The notes beneath the pieces are model-generated. The model was not told where the DNA came from and did not search any database. It saw only the letters and a list, made by a program, of their open reading frames with translations. DNA of 64,000 bases from Panonychus citri (Eukaryota > Arthropoda > Arachnida > Trombidiformes > Tetranychidae), in contig NW_026515495.1 in assembly GCF_014898815.1 (NCBI RefSeq), forward strand, positions 124,001 to 188,000, written 5' to 3'. Positions 10,724 through 17,878 of the stretch are shown here, in pieces; within the stretch, counting starts at the first letter, position 1, and each line of letters opens with the position of its first letter. Made by a program: the position numbers and the translations under genes.

Positions 10724-11141
10724 CTAGGGGTCATAGCACATACGGATTACTTTCTTATCATTAACTTTCAAATTCTTGTTAAACTGGTTAATAAATCTGA
10801 TGAAATTTTCCTTTCTATTTCGTGATTTCAAAAAGGAAACACAAAATTCACCACAAGTTTTTGAAAAAATGTTGTACATCTTCCATTCCAAATGAGTTTC
10901 CTGTTTTGAATAAAGGTCTAAACTCTTTGTAAAGGGGTGGTATACCGAATGAATCAAAGTATTCGCAGAATTTTTTATTACATTTGAAAGCTACCCAATG
11001 GCTACCTGGCTCAGAGGCTTTATCGTTGTTAACGACTAAGCAAAAAGATGATCTTTTTAGATCAGGGATTTTATCCCGAGGAAAAACACCAATAAAGTCA
11101 GAAACCTGTTTTAAACATCTATCAATTTCAAAGTCATACAT
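10724..11141 (-). pseudogene. Adenain-type (Ulp1-like) cysteine protease with a frameshift
   Basis: Maturation protease of the Polinton/adintovirus/adenovirus type, which cuts capsid precursors. The 5' frame (11141 to 10848) carries the catalytic His (GSHWVAF, H48), the acidic residue (EYFDSFG, D63) and a Gln-containing segment. It then ends at a TGA. The catalytic Cys (TCGEFC, Cys codon at 10853-10855) and the C-terminal helices lie in a second frame that runs to 10724. The frames change within a few codons of a run of six A (10864-10869, + strand) and a nearby run of five T. A single-base indel in a homopolymer is the simplest cause: a true mutation or a sequencing error. Programmed frameshifting is less likely. 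As read, no active protease is made. Confidence 0.8.
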
Positions 11142-11152
11142 TTTATTTATTC

Positions 11153-12454
11153 TTAATTATAATCAGTTGTGACATTTCTTTCAGAATCAATCTCAATCAA
11201 ATTATCATATTCACAATACAATATGACATCAACAACCTCTTTTAGGGCTTCTTTGAATCTTAAATAAAGTCTCAATGTTCCTCGCTTAATTGGATTTAGA
11301 TGACCAGCCATACCACATCCATGTGAAAGATCTGGCGCAAAGTTAAAACCAAATACTGTTTTACCTTCAATAAAATTATCCCGAGTTATATTGATGGTTG
11401 TTTCTGTGTTATTCATATTCATCGATTGAAAAAGCCCATTATACTCTCTAACATAACATCCATTTGAAAAGTCAGGTTGATAAGCATTTGATGGATATTG
11501 TATACCGTCCAAGTAACAAGCAGCAAACGATATATCATAATGATTAAATACGAATACTTCATTTTTATTGGAACCATTATGTGCGGCATTTGAAACACAG
11601 ACAAGATAAAGTCTTCGAGGTAATTGTCCAATGATAATATTATCAAGCATGGCATCCAATGAGCCAGCAGGAATGGCTACTTGTCTCATGTCAATTCTGG
11701 TAACAGGATATTTAGCTGGAGCCAAAGCCAAAGCCTTTGCATGAGCTGTCAATAGCTGCGATGTTACCTTGAGTCGATGAACATATAATGAAGCGTCGAT
11801 GAACTTCATTGATACTTCAAAACCATCTGGATACTCGAAAAAGAAGTTAGGTGAATGAGGTACTAGTGAAACTTGCAACTCACATCCTCCTAAAAGGGCT
11901 TTACCTTGAAAAGATAAATCAAGGTGCAATCTACCATACAGATCAACCACATTACTGGTAGCACCTCCAGTTTTAGGAATGAATCTTTGCTGCCTAGCTA
12001 CATCATTTTCATTCCATAAACAAGAGCCCAAGTGAGAACTTTTAGCGTCATCAGAAAATCCTAAAAGATTATCAAGATAAGCTCGATACGCATAAAGATT
12101 ATTTGACATTGTGATCTCTTTATTACCAATACTTAATTCTACTTTTTTTATCATAGAATGAAGAAAATTGTTTGCTGGCTTCATTTCCAACCAATCACTT
12201 GATGTCATTGGTGTTTTATCAGTTTTGACAACAATAGCTTGTAGTTTGATGTAAAAATATGTTTCGTGTAACAAAATGTATTCATCCATTGAGGTTGGTA
12301 TTCGAAAACTCATCATTGAACTAGAGTCAAGAGCTGAAATAGGTCGATGTTGAGTCTCATATCCTCTCTCTGCTGACTTTTGCGTTGGAGGAACTGAAAA
12401 AAGGTCAAGTTCTGGCAGAAAAGCTTCTGATGATAACTTATGAATTGAACTCAT
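11153..12454 (-). CDS. Hexon-like major capsid protein (double jelly-roll)
   Basis: 433 aa. It opens with the ELDLFSVPPTQ block that marks Polinton/adintovirus major capsid proteins. A segment with RPISALD, FRIPTSMDEYILL and YFYIKLQA follows, then NNFLHSMIKKVELSIG and LYAYRAYLDNLLGF. The rest is beta-rich, with a C-terminal block GTLRLYLRFKEAL. It should form the pseudo-hexameric capsomers of an icosahedral particle. The start ATG overlaps the stop of the upstream gene by four bases (ATGA). A TATAAAAAG sits about 70 bp upstream, inside that neighbour. There are no stops or frameshifts, so the gene looks intact. Confidence 0.88.
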   Translation of the reverse strand: MSSIHKLSSEAFLPELDLFSVPPTQKSAERGYETQHRPISALDSSSMMSFRIPTSMDEYILLHETYFYIKLQAIVVKTDKTPMTSSDWLEMKPANNFLHSMIKKVELSIGNKEITMSNNLYAYRAYLDNLLGFSDDAKSSHLGSCLWNENDVARQQRFIPKTGGATSNVVDLYGRLHLDLSFQGKALLGGCELQVSLVPHSPNFFFEYPDGFEVSMKFIDASLYVHRLKVTSQLLTAHAKALALAPAKYPVTRIDMRQVAIPAGSLDAMLDNIIIGQLPRRLYLVCVSNAAHNGSNKNEVFVFNHYDISFAACYLDGIQYPSNAYQPDFSNGCYVREYNGLFQSMNMNNTETTINITRDNFIEGKTVFGFNFAPDLSHGCGMAGHLNPIKRGTLRLYLRFKEALKEVVDVILYCEYDNLIEIDSERNVTTDYN

Positions 12455-12798
12455 CTTAAAAAGTTGAAAAGAGTACGATCTATATGTCTTTTATTTATTC
12501 TAGGTCTTTTTATACCTTCACCAACTTGGTCACTCACTGATAATTTTCTTTTTCTTTTTATAACTTCACTAGCTACTTCTTGTACTTTATCCAAAACTCT
12601 GTTTGTTGCCGATGTCTTTATATCATTAAAGATAGCTTTCCCCGTGTCAAGAGCTTGTGATCCTAAATATTTTAGTATAGGTAAAACGTGTGTTTTAAAA
12701 ATACGACCGAAAAATCCATAACCTCTTTGATATCTAACGCCAGAAAATACTTGTAATGGTAAACCATCACCAGCCTGCTTTAAATAATAGTTCTCCAT
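12451..12798 (-). CDS. Small basic virion protein, pVI-like (Polinton)
   Basis: 115 aa. The N-terminal GLPLQVFSG-RYQRGYGFFG block is typical of a small protein next to the major capsid gene in Polintons and adintoviruses. A predicted amphipathic helix follows (about 33-80), then a Lys/Arg-rich C-terminus with KRKRK and IKRPRINKR. In the family it is compared with adenovirus protein VI, a membrane-active internal capsid protein; that match rests on size, amphipathic helix, basic tail and gene position. It overlaps the penton gene by 19 bp and the capsid gene by 4 bp. QRGYGF and VGEGI could be protease-cleavage or hinge regions (guess). Confidence 0.65.
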   Translation of the reverse strand: MENYYLKQAGDGLPLQVFSGVRYQRGYGFFGRIFKTHVLPILKYLGSQALDTGKAIFNDIKTSATNRVLDKVQEVASEVIKRKRKLSVSDQVGEGIKRPRINKRHIDRTLFNFLR

Positions 12799-13619
12799 CT
12801 TTTTCTGAAATGTAAAGTTACTGAGACTCTACCGAATTTGAAATCAATACAACGGCCACATTCATCCTTTATATTGATTCTCAATCTATCCAGTTCATTG
12901 GTTGATATAGGATGATAATAAGGTTTACTGAAGACCATATTGACATCTTCTCCATAAACACTAGAATTACTGACAGGTACTGATCTCAATAGATTTGAAT
13001 ACACATTACCAACAATTGTAGGAGTAACAATATCTGAATAGATCATTAAGTTATGAACTCCCGCTTTCATGTCAACCGCTGATGATTGGTTAAGACCCTC
13101 AGTAAATGAGGGGATAGATATTATTTCAATTGTTGAACTTTTATCAAACTTGATTGTTTCAAAACCTAACATAGAGTCGAGTTCTTCTCCGAATGATATG
13201 AGAATGGGATGTTTGGTAGAATCTTCTGCGTTTTGATTCTCACAGCCTTGGATCATTGTTATCGTATGTGATGATTGATTAAACTCTAGTAAAGGTAAAA
13301 TGAGTTTTGGGTTATTAGAAAATAATTCTTTAACATTTTGGTTAATAATAGTTACTAAGTTATCTACAGAATGATAATAGCCGGGTTGGATGTTGTTAAC
13401 TATTTCAGATGAAATGATACGTTTTGGATCATATAGGGTGAATGTTGGCACTGTTAGTAAGTTAAACCAACTTTTAGTGTAATTAAACTCCGTGAGAGCA
13501 ACCTCATAGTTATCAGAGAGGCACAAAGGGTTTGGAAAGTAAGTAGTGTAATCATATAGTTTATTTTCATTAATGCTGACAACATTACTAGGCAATGTTA
13601 AATAAAATGAGTTTGACAT
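12780..13619 (-). CDS. Penton-like minor capsid protein (single jelly-roll)
   Basis: 279 aa. It begins with FYLTLPSN, then YTTYFPNPLCLSDNYEVALTEF, the usual first strands of the Polinton/adintovirus vertex protein. The C-terminus has PYYHPISTNELDRLRINIKDE and FKFGRVSVTLHFRKR, equally typical. It should form the pentameric vertices of the particle. The middle is beta-rich. The gene starts 9 bp after the two-TM protein and overlaps the next gene by 19 bp. It is open throughout, and its full length suits the family. Confidence 0.85.
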   Translation of the reverse strand: MSNSFYLTLPSNVVSINENKLYDYTTYFPNPLCLSDNYEVALTEFNYTKSWFNLLTVPTFTLYDPKRIISSEIVNNIQPGYYHSVDNLVTIINQNVKELFSNNPKLILPLLEFNQSSHTITMIQGCENQNAEDSTKHPILISFGEELDSMLGFETIKFDKSSTIEIISIPSFTEGLNQSSAVDMKAGVHNLMIYSDIVTPTIVGNVYSNLLRSVPVSNSSVYGEDVNMVFSKPYYHPISTNELDRLRINIKDECGRCIDFKFGRVSVTLHFRKRWRTII

Positions 13620-13628
13620 TGCAAAGCT

Positions 13629-13901
13629 TTAAGAGACAACACTTTCAAGAGTTGGCTTTATATGAGTTGAATTATCACGTTGCAAATAATTGATTGGTTT
13701 CGAATTCATTTTTGGGGTAGGTAAAATACAGCCAAGAGACATTGAAAGCAAGGTTATCCATAGTTTCTGGTCACCAATGTTTAAAGACAAGTTAATCAGT
13801 GACGCTAGTATCACGAAAAAAAGTGTGGAAATTTGTGCGATGAATAAATAAATTTTAGATTCATTCATCCCAAGCTCTTCAGGTCGTCCGAATTGATCCA
13901 T
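13629..13901 (-). CDS. Small two-TM protein of unknown function
   Basis: 90 aa. Two hydrophobic helices (about 17-42 and 46-64) are separated by NIGDQK, with a polar N-terminus and a C-terminal tail of about 26 residues. The ATG at 13901 lies inside the last codons of the integrase gene, in another frame (37-bp overlap), and the stop is 9 bp before the penton gene. I do not recognise a named family. Membrane insertion is a fair prediction; a part in particle entry, exit or membrane modelling is only a guess from its place among virion genes. Confidence 0.6.
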   Translation of the reverse strand: MDQFGRPEELGMNESKIYLFIAQISTLFFVILASLINLSLNIGDQKLWITLLSMSLGCILPTPKMNSKPINYLQRDNSTHIKPTLESVVS

Positions 13902-14986
13902 GAGTTATGAGTTGTTGAGTATCCTAGCCACTTTACGAAGTATTGAATCTTCCCTTTATATACACGTCTTTTTAATACTTTTTCTACTCTGTGTTCATCA
14001 GCTTTAACATGTTGCACCTCTTTATCATAAAACTTTTTATCAACTACTTTTTCACCTATCTCACTGTTGAGAGTATAAACAGGTAAGAGTTGAACTTTAT
14101 CAATAGAGCTGATATTATAAATCTGATCGCTCCAATTTGGGTAGAATCCTTTGTCGAATGGTTTCTGCTTGTATTTTACCCTAACTTGGTCTGCTTCTTC
14201 GAGACGTGGTATTTTTTTATTGCTTCTATAGACATCACGAAGACATGACTTTCCATACAAATTTTGAAAAACTTGAGAAGAGTTAGATTGATTAACTTTT
14301 ATTGGTGGCATTTTTATTGCTCTATGATAGGCATTATTATAACTTTTTAAGAGTTTATTTATTACATCCACATATTTACGAGTTCCTTTAGAGGTGAAAT
14401 ACTTGAACATTTTAGCTTTCAAAGTTCTATTAAACCTTTCTACAATAGCACATTTAATATCTCTATTACTTGAAGAATAATAACGTATACAATGATTTTC
14501 CAACAGTTTTGAGAAGCCTGAATTTATGAACTCTTTACCTTTATCTGTTCTCAAAGCAGCTGGTGTTCTTTCAGCGAGTATAGATTCAAAAGCACTTGTA
14601 ACTAATTTCGCTGTTTTATTTTTGATGGGAACAGCCCAAGCATATTTACTGAAACAATCAATAACAGTCAGTATATAACGATAGCTTTGATTTTGTCTAG
14701 AAAACTCCTGCATCTCGACAAGATCCGCTTCCCATTGTTCGTCAATAGAAGAAACAATAATTCTATTTCGAATGAAATTTTTTCTTACAGATTTGTGTAG
14801 AGTATAAGTGAGCTGTGATTTAGTCCATTCTTCCACTTCAGACCTCTTAATATCTGGAACAAGCTTTTGCGCTTCATCAAAAAGTCTATCTATTGAAGAA
14901 AAAGATGCAGGATTTTCAGGACTATAGTAAAGATCATTCAGAGTCTTAATCTTTACTGAGTCGAGCCCATCTTTTTTCTTTGCCAT
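13865..14986 (-). CDS. Retroviral-type integrase (rve, DDE) with C-terminal chromodomain
   Basis: 373 aa. The catalytic core is about residues 80-230 with D88 (WEADLVEM), D148 (LRTDKGKEF) and E183 (IVERFNRTLK), matching the rve DDE triad. No HHCC zinc finger is visible before it. After a linker and a small SH3-like region (DQVRVKYK) comes a chromodomain (about 335-370) with VEKVLKRRVYKGKIQYFVKWLGY and SWIN. The enzyme joins element ends to target DNA, giving the 6-bp duplication. The chromodomain may steer insertion to marked chromatin. It overlaps its upstream neighbour by 41 bp and its downstream one by 37 bp, each in another frame. Intact. Confidence 0.93.
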   Translation of the reverse strand: MAKKKDGLDSVKIKTLNDLYYSPENPASFSSIDRLFDEAQKLVPDIKRSEVEEWTKSQLTYTLHKSVRKNFIRNRIIVSSIDEQWEADLVEMQEFSRQNQSYRYILTVIDCFSKYAWAVPIKNKTAKLVTSAFESILAERTPAALRTDKGKEFINSGFSKLLENHCIRYYSSSNRDIKCAIVERFNRTLKAKMFKYFTSKGTRKYVDVINKLLKSYNNAYHRAIKMPPIKVNQSNSSQVFQNLYGKSCLRDVYRSNKKIPRLEEADQVRVKYKQKPFDKGFYPNWSDQIYNISSIDKVQLLPVYTLNSEIGEKVVDKKFYDKEVQHVKADEHRVEKVLKRRVYKGKIQYFVKWLGYSTTHNSWINSDDLKSLG

Positions 14987-15596
14987 CCCGGAGATTATAA
15001 TTATTGTTTACTGGAGTATACTTTTTTCTTGGTCTCTTGATCTTCTGTGTGACCTTAGGTGTACCTTCAAGCTCTAAAAGGATTTGAGAATCATTTACTG
15101 CTTTTTCCTTATCAAAAGTGTGTAAGTCGTTTCTAGGGATGAATAATGGTGGCTGTACTCGTACATTCGAGAGAACTATTGGACTACTTATACTTGTCTT
15201 TTTAAGCTGCTTAAGTTTACTTATTCCTTTAAATCTCTTGATGATTTTTTTATTAGTAAAGTCACTAGAGGCGAGCCCTGAAGCCTTAAGAACCTGTAAA
15301 AATTCAGATAATCCCTCACACGTTTCACCCTCGGACATACAGCAGTAAATGAGATCTACAATATCTGTACCTTCAAGGGGTTTCTTTTGGAAGATGATAT
15401 TATTGTCTTGATTATAAGACCCCTTAAGCGCTAACCTGAGGGCAATCCTAATAACTTTATGGATCAAATCTTTAGATGGAGTCAAAGAAACTTGTGGGTC
15501 TGATTTTCTAGCTTTTTTAATAGCACCACCATCTTGTATCAAATGATTCATATCCTCACCATCAATTTGGTACACTTTCTTGATAAAATTATCCAT
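14946..15596 (-). CDS. Unknown basic protein between the pX-like and integrase genes
   Basis: 216 aa from the ATG at 15596. I do not recognise it. The N-terminal part is mixed, with DGGAIKKARK. A helical region with several Cys (LIYCCMSEGETCEGLSEFL) follows. The second half is Lys-rich (NKKIIKRFKGISKLKQLKK) and ends in KIKRPRKKY plus a basic tail. No TM segment or signal peptide. The charge pattern fits a DNA-binding or core protein (inference). It overlaps the pX-like gene by a few bases and the integrase by 41 bp, so it sits in the packed virion-gene row and is probably real despite lacking a known domain. Confidence 0.6.
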   Translation of the reverse strand: MDNFIKKVYQIDGEDMNHLIQDGGAIKKARKSDPQVSLTPSKDLIHKVIRIALRLALKGSYNQDNNIIFQKKPLEGTDIVDLIYCCMSEGETCEGLSEFLQVLKASGLASSDFTNKKIIKRFKGISKLKQLKKTSISSPIVLSNVRVQPPLFIPRNDLHTFDKEKAVNDSQILLELEGTPKVTQKIKRPRKKYTPVNNNYNLRDGKEKRWARLSKD

Positions 15597-15927
15597 CAAT
15601 TAGTTCTGATATTAATGATATCACAGTTGGAATAAGTATGGGAAGGTAACCTCCTGACTGCGCTATGTGTTTTTTCCTTCGTGTCTTGGCTTTATCTTTA
15701 ACAATATCTACAATTTGATGTTTATGTTTCTTTAGCGATCTTTTTTGTGTATCAGTTAAAGGTATATTTTCCTGTATCAGATTCAATGCAATCTCCTTTA
15801 TCGCTTTAAATAAATCACTGTTTTTCTTGAATTGATCGATAAGAAACTTTTCTCTAAGTTTAACATTGCGAATTTTGGAAGCAATTGTTAATGTAGATAT
15901 ACACTCTTTCAATTCTGAAGAAATCAT
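15589..15927 (-). CDS. pX-like small virion protein (GG + hydrophobic C-terminus)
   Basis: 112 aa. The helical N-terminal two-thirds contain NLIQENIPLTDTQKRSLKKHKHQI, the block that marks this Polinton/adintovirus family. A strongly basic stretch follows (KTRRKKH), then QSGG and a hydrophobic tail YLPILIPTVISLISELI. The arrangement, basic then GG then hydrophobic, resembles the adenovirus core protein X precursor, and the GG site is a likely cleavage point for the adenain-type protease (inference). The ATG overlaps the ATPase stop by four bases. Intact. Confidence 0.75.
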   Translation of the reverse strand: MISSELKECISTLTIASKIRNVKLREKFLIDQFKKNSDLFKAIKEIALNLIQENIPLTDTQKRSLKKHKHQIVDIVKDKAKTRRKKHIAQSGGYLPILIPTVISLISELIDG

Positions 15928-16544
15928 ATTTCATAAACAACAACTGTAGGAGTAGATTTTGTAAATGAAAGACAAGCTTGTACTCTGAGATTCTCTGGTG
16001 TTTGTGGAGTAAGGTCAACCTTTAAATAGCTGTAAGGATCACGAGTTGCGTCTTCAAACACCTTGATAAATAATTTAGTCTTAGTAGGATAAAGTTGCCT
16101 AGCCAAACAATGAATTTGAGATTTATCACGAGGGTTCTTCATCAATATGAGATACTGACAATTTAAACTTATACCTCTCATATTTTTAGCTTGATGAAAA
16201 ATGTTTTGGACGATGAAAAAGACACTAATTTTCATATGATGACTTCCTTTTGTGAATAAGTTCAGAAGGCGATTATTGTTACCCATCTCATTCATCAGAT
16301 CGTCGACTATGATAATGTCATAGCCAGAAGGATCTTCAATAAGACCATCGTGATACTCAATGAGAGTGTTAGGTTTATAACGCTCTTGATCTTGACCATG
16401 ACACCAAAGTATTTTGGGTGATGGACTCAGTTTTGAAAAAATCTTTGAATGGTTTCTTAGTAAATTTTCGACTAAGACCGTTTTACCACTTGAAGTGGGA
16501 CCAGCTACCATACATGTGAAAGGATGGACAAATTTCAAAGACAT
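15924..16544 (-). CDS. FtsK/HerA-type genome-packaging ATPase
   Basis: 206 aa, the usual small size for the Polinton A32-like ATPase. Walker A is GPTSSGKT (15-22), Walker B is YDIIIVDDLM with D81-D82, and the downstream VQN (Q113-N114) is the expected polar sensor. It should pump the linear genome into the capsid. It leads the tightly overlapping row of virion genes (ATPase, pX-like, unknown, integrase, two-TM, penton, pVI-like, capsid). A 93-bp gap separates it from the NADAR gene upstream, leaving room for a promoter. Intact. Confidence 0.92.
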   Translation of the reverse strand: MSLKFVHPFTCMVAGPTSSGKTVLVENLLRNHSKIFSKLSPSPKILWCHGQDQERYKPNTLIEYHDGLIEDPSGYDIIIVDDLMNEMGNNNRLLNLFTKGSHHMKISVFFIVQNIFHQAKNMRGISLNCQYLILMKNPRDKSQIHCLARQLYPTKTKLFIKVFEDATRDPYSYLKVDLTPQTPENLRVQACLSFTKSTPTVVVYEI

Positions 16545-16637
16545 TTTGATTTAATTATTATTTTATTGTTTATCTTAATCAACGAATGAAAGAAATGATG
16601 AATGTAAGTAAGATTATTTTAGTTTTCTTTTAAATAA

Positions 16638-17294
16638 TCAATCAGTTCTCTGACGCTTTTTAAGTTGTCCGGAACCATCCAAATTATTCTTTTTCCACTG
16701 CTCTCTGATTTCTGCTCGTACTTGCATCAAAGCCAGACCAACAATGTTCTTACCCGTCCATTTTCCTGGATTTTTGATTTCATCTTTTCCTGGTAAAATT
16801 CCACAAGAAAAGAAGTCATCTTCTTCATGGTCAGCAGCATAAACAATTGTCCTTGAACCAGTCGCAAGTAATGATTGCCTTGCTTTAATGTTCTCCTTGA
16901 ACTTGCCATTATAAGCTTCACAAAGGATGGTGAACAGATGGTCTTGGAAGTATTTTCTCTTATCGCCATGGATTCCAACATCAATTTTCAGCCAGTGGTC
17001 AAGATAACTCGCAACGGATTGGTATGCTCCTTGACCATTCTCACAATGAAAGGCTACATCCTTGTTTGCGGGAAGTAAAAGAGTATTGGTTTCACTGTTC
17101 TTCGCGAGTACAAGAAAACTAGTTTGTTTTGTAGCGTAGGTCTCTGGAATGGCTGTAGTAGATGGAGAGTTTTCACGCACTTGAGGTTCTTCGTGTTCAA
17201 TACGACGTTTCTTACCAGCTGTATACATATCATAGGATTTCTCTTGATCAGAGTCTGAACTAAATCTCGATGAAGACGTGGATCGGGAGTACAT
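16638..17294 (-). CDS. NADAR (YbiA/DUF1768-like) domain protein
   Basis: 218 aa from the ATG at 17294. The NADAR fold covers about 58-197: SVASYLDHWLKI (helix that binds the ligand pocket in the family), KYFQDHLFTIL, KFKENIKARQSLLATG, then SCGILPG and a closing KWTGKNIVGLALMQVRAEI. That closing block is the family signature. NADAR proteins are N-glycosidases acting on riboflavin intermediates or on ADP-ribose compounds, including removal of ADP-ribose from guanine in DNA. The usual WG before the loop reads SCG here, so activity is uncertain. The N-terminal 55 residues are Ser-rich and disordered with a KKRRIEHEE patch like a nuclear signal. It has its own TATA-like promoter. A NADAR gene is not a standard Polinton gene. 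Confidence 0.78.
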   Translation of the reverse strand: MYSRSTSSSRFSSDSDQEKSYDMYTAGKKRRIEHEEPQVRENSPSTTAIPETYATKQTSFLVLAKNSETNTLLLPANKDVAFHCENGQGAYQSVASYLDHWLKIDVGIHGDKRKYFQDHLFTILCEAYNGKFKENIKARQSLLATGSRTIVYAADHEEDDFFSCGILPGKDEIKNPGKWTGKNIVGLALMQVRAEIREQWKKNNLDGSGQLKKRQRTD

Positions 17295-17367
17295 TTTGAT
17301 GAAAGTTTTAAGGACTTGATGTTTGATGATGAAAACCGATGTTGAGAGTAACAAGAGAGAGAAGGTT

Positions 17368-17403
17368 TATGAGTTCTGGTCACAAGTGTTCGCTCTTTTA
17401 TTC
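17368..17403 (-). promoter_or_regulatory. Core promoter: AATAAAAG + TCATAA, 32 bp apart
   Basis: On the minus strand a TATA-like AATAAAAG starts at 17402, and the A of TCATAA is at 17370, exactly 32 bp on. This copies the layout of the + strand promoters at 8037 and 8709. The NADAR ATG lies 76 bp further down at 17294. Confidence 0.5.
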
Positions 17404-17878
17404 TCCAGCTCTGCCAATGAAGGAGCAATGAGTGTCTCCCAAATCTTAATCAGTCTACTCTTATTGGTCTCTTCTCTCCTGTAGATTTTGCGCACAATGG
17501 GAGAACAACTGGTGTTATCTTCACATACTAATACTAACTATCACTAACAATACTGACCACACCCATTAGTTGTTATTTGCATGATGAAATTTGAATCAAA
17601 GTTTTATCATTTGTTCGTTAAATTTGACATTGAACTGATAATTTTTGAAAAAGTTTTCACTTAAACGTTAAATTTTTAAAAAAAATTGACATTAAAGTGT
17701 AAACTTTTTTAAATTTTTCCCATGTTATTGCTATGGAACTTCTTAATTTTGACATTGAGTGACAAAATCTCATAAATTTTTGCAAATGATTTGTTAATTT
17801 TTTTAGAAATAATGAAAAAATAAATAGAAATGTTTATCTTTAATGAAATATTTATTATAATTTATGGCAATACATATG
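17400..17878. other. Non-coding spacer between NADAR and polymerase genes
   Basis: Holds the NADAR promoter at its left end, then AT-rich DNA with two or three copies of a CGTTAAATTT/TTGACATT-type word (about 17615-17755). No open frame of note. It also contains the 3' end region of the polymerase transcript. Confidence 0.5.
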
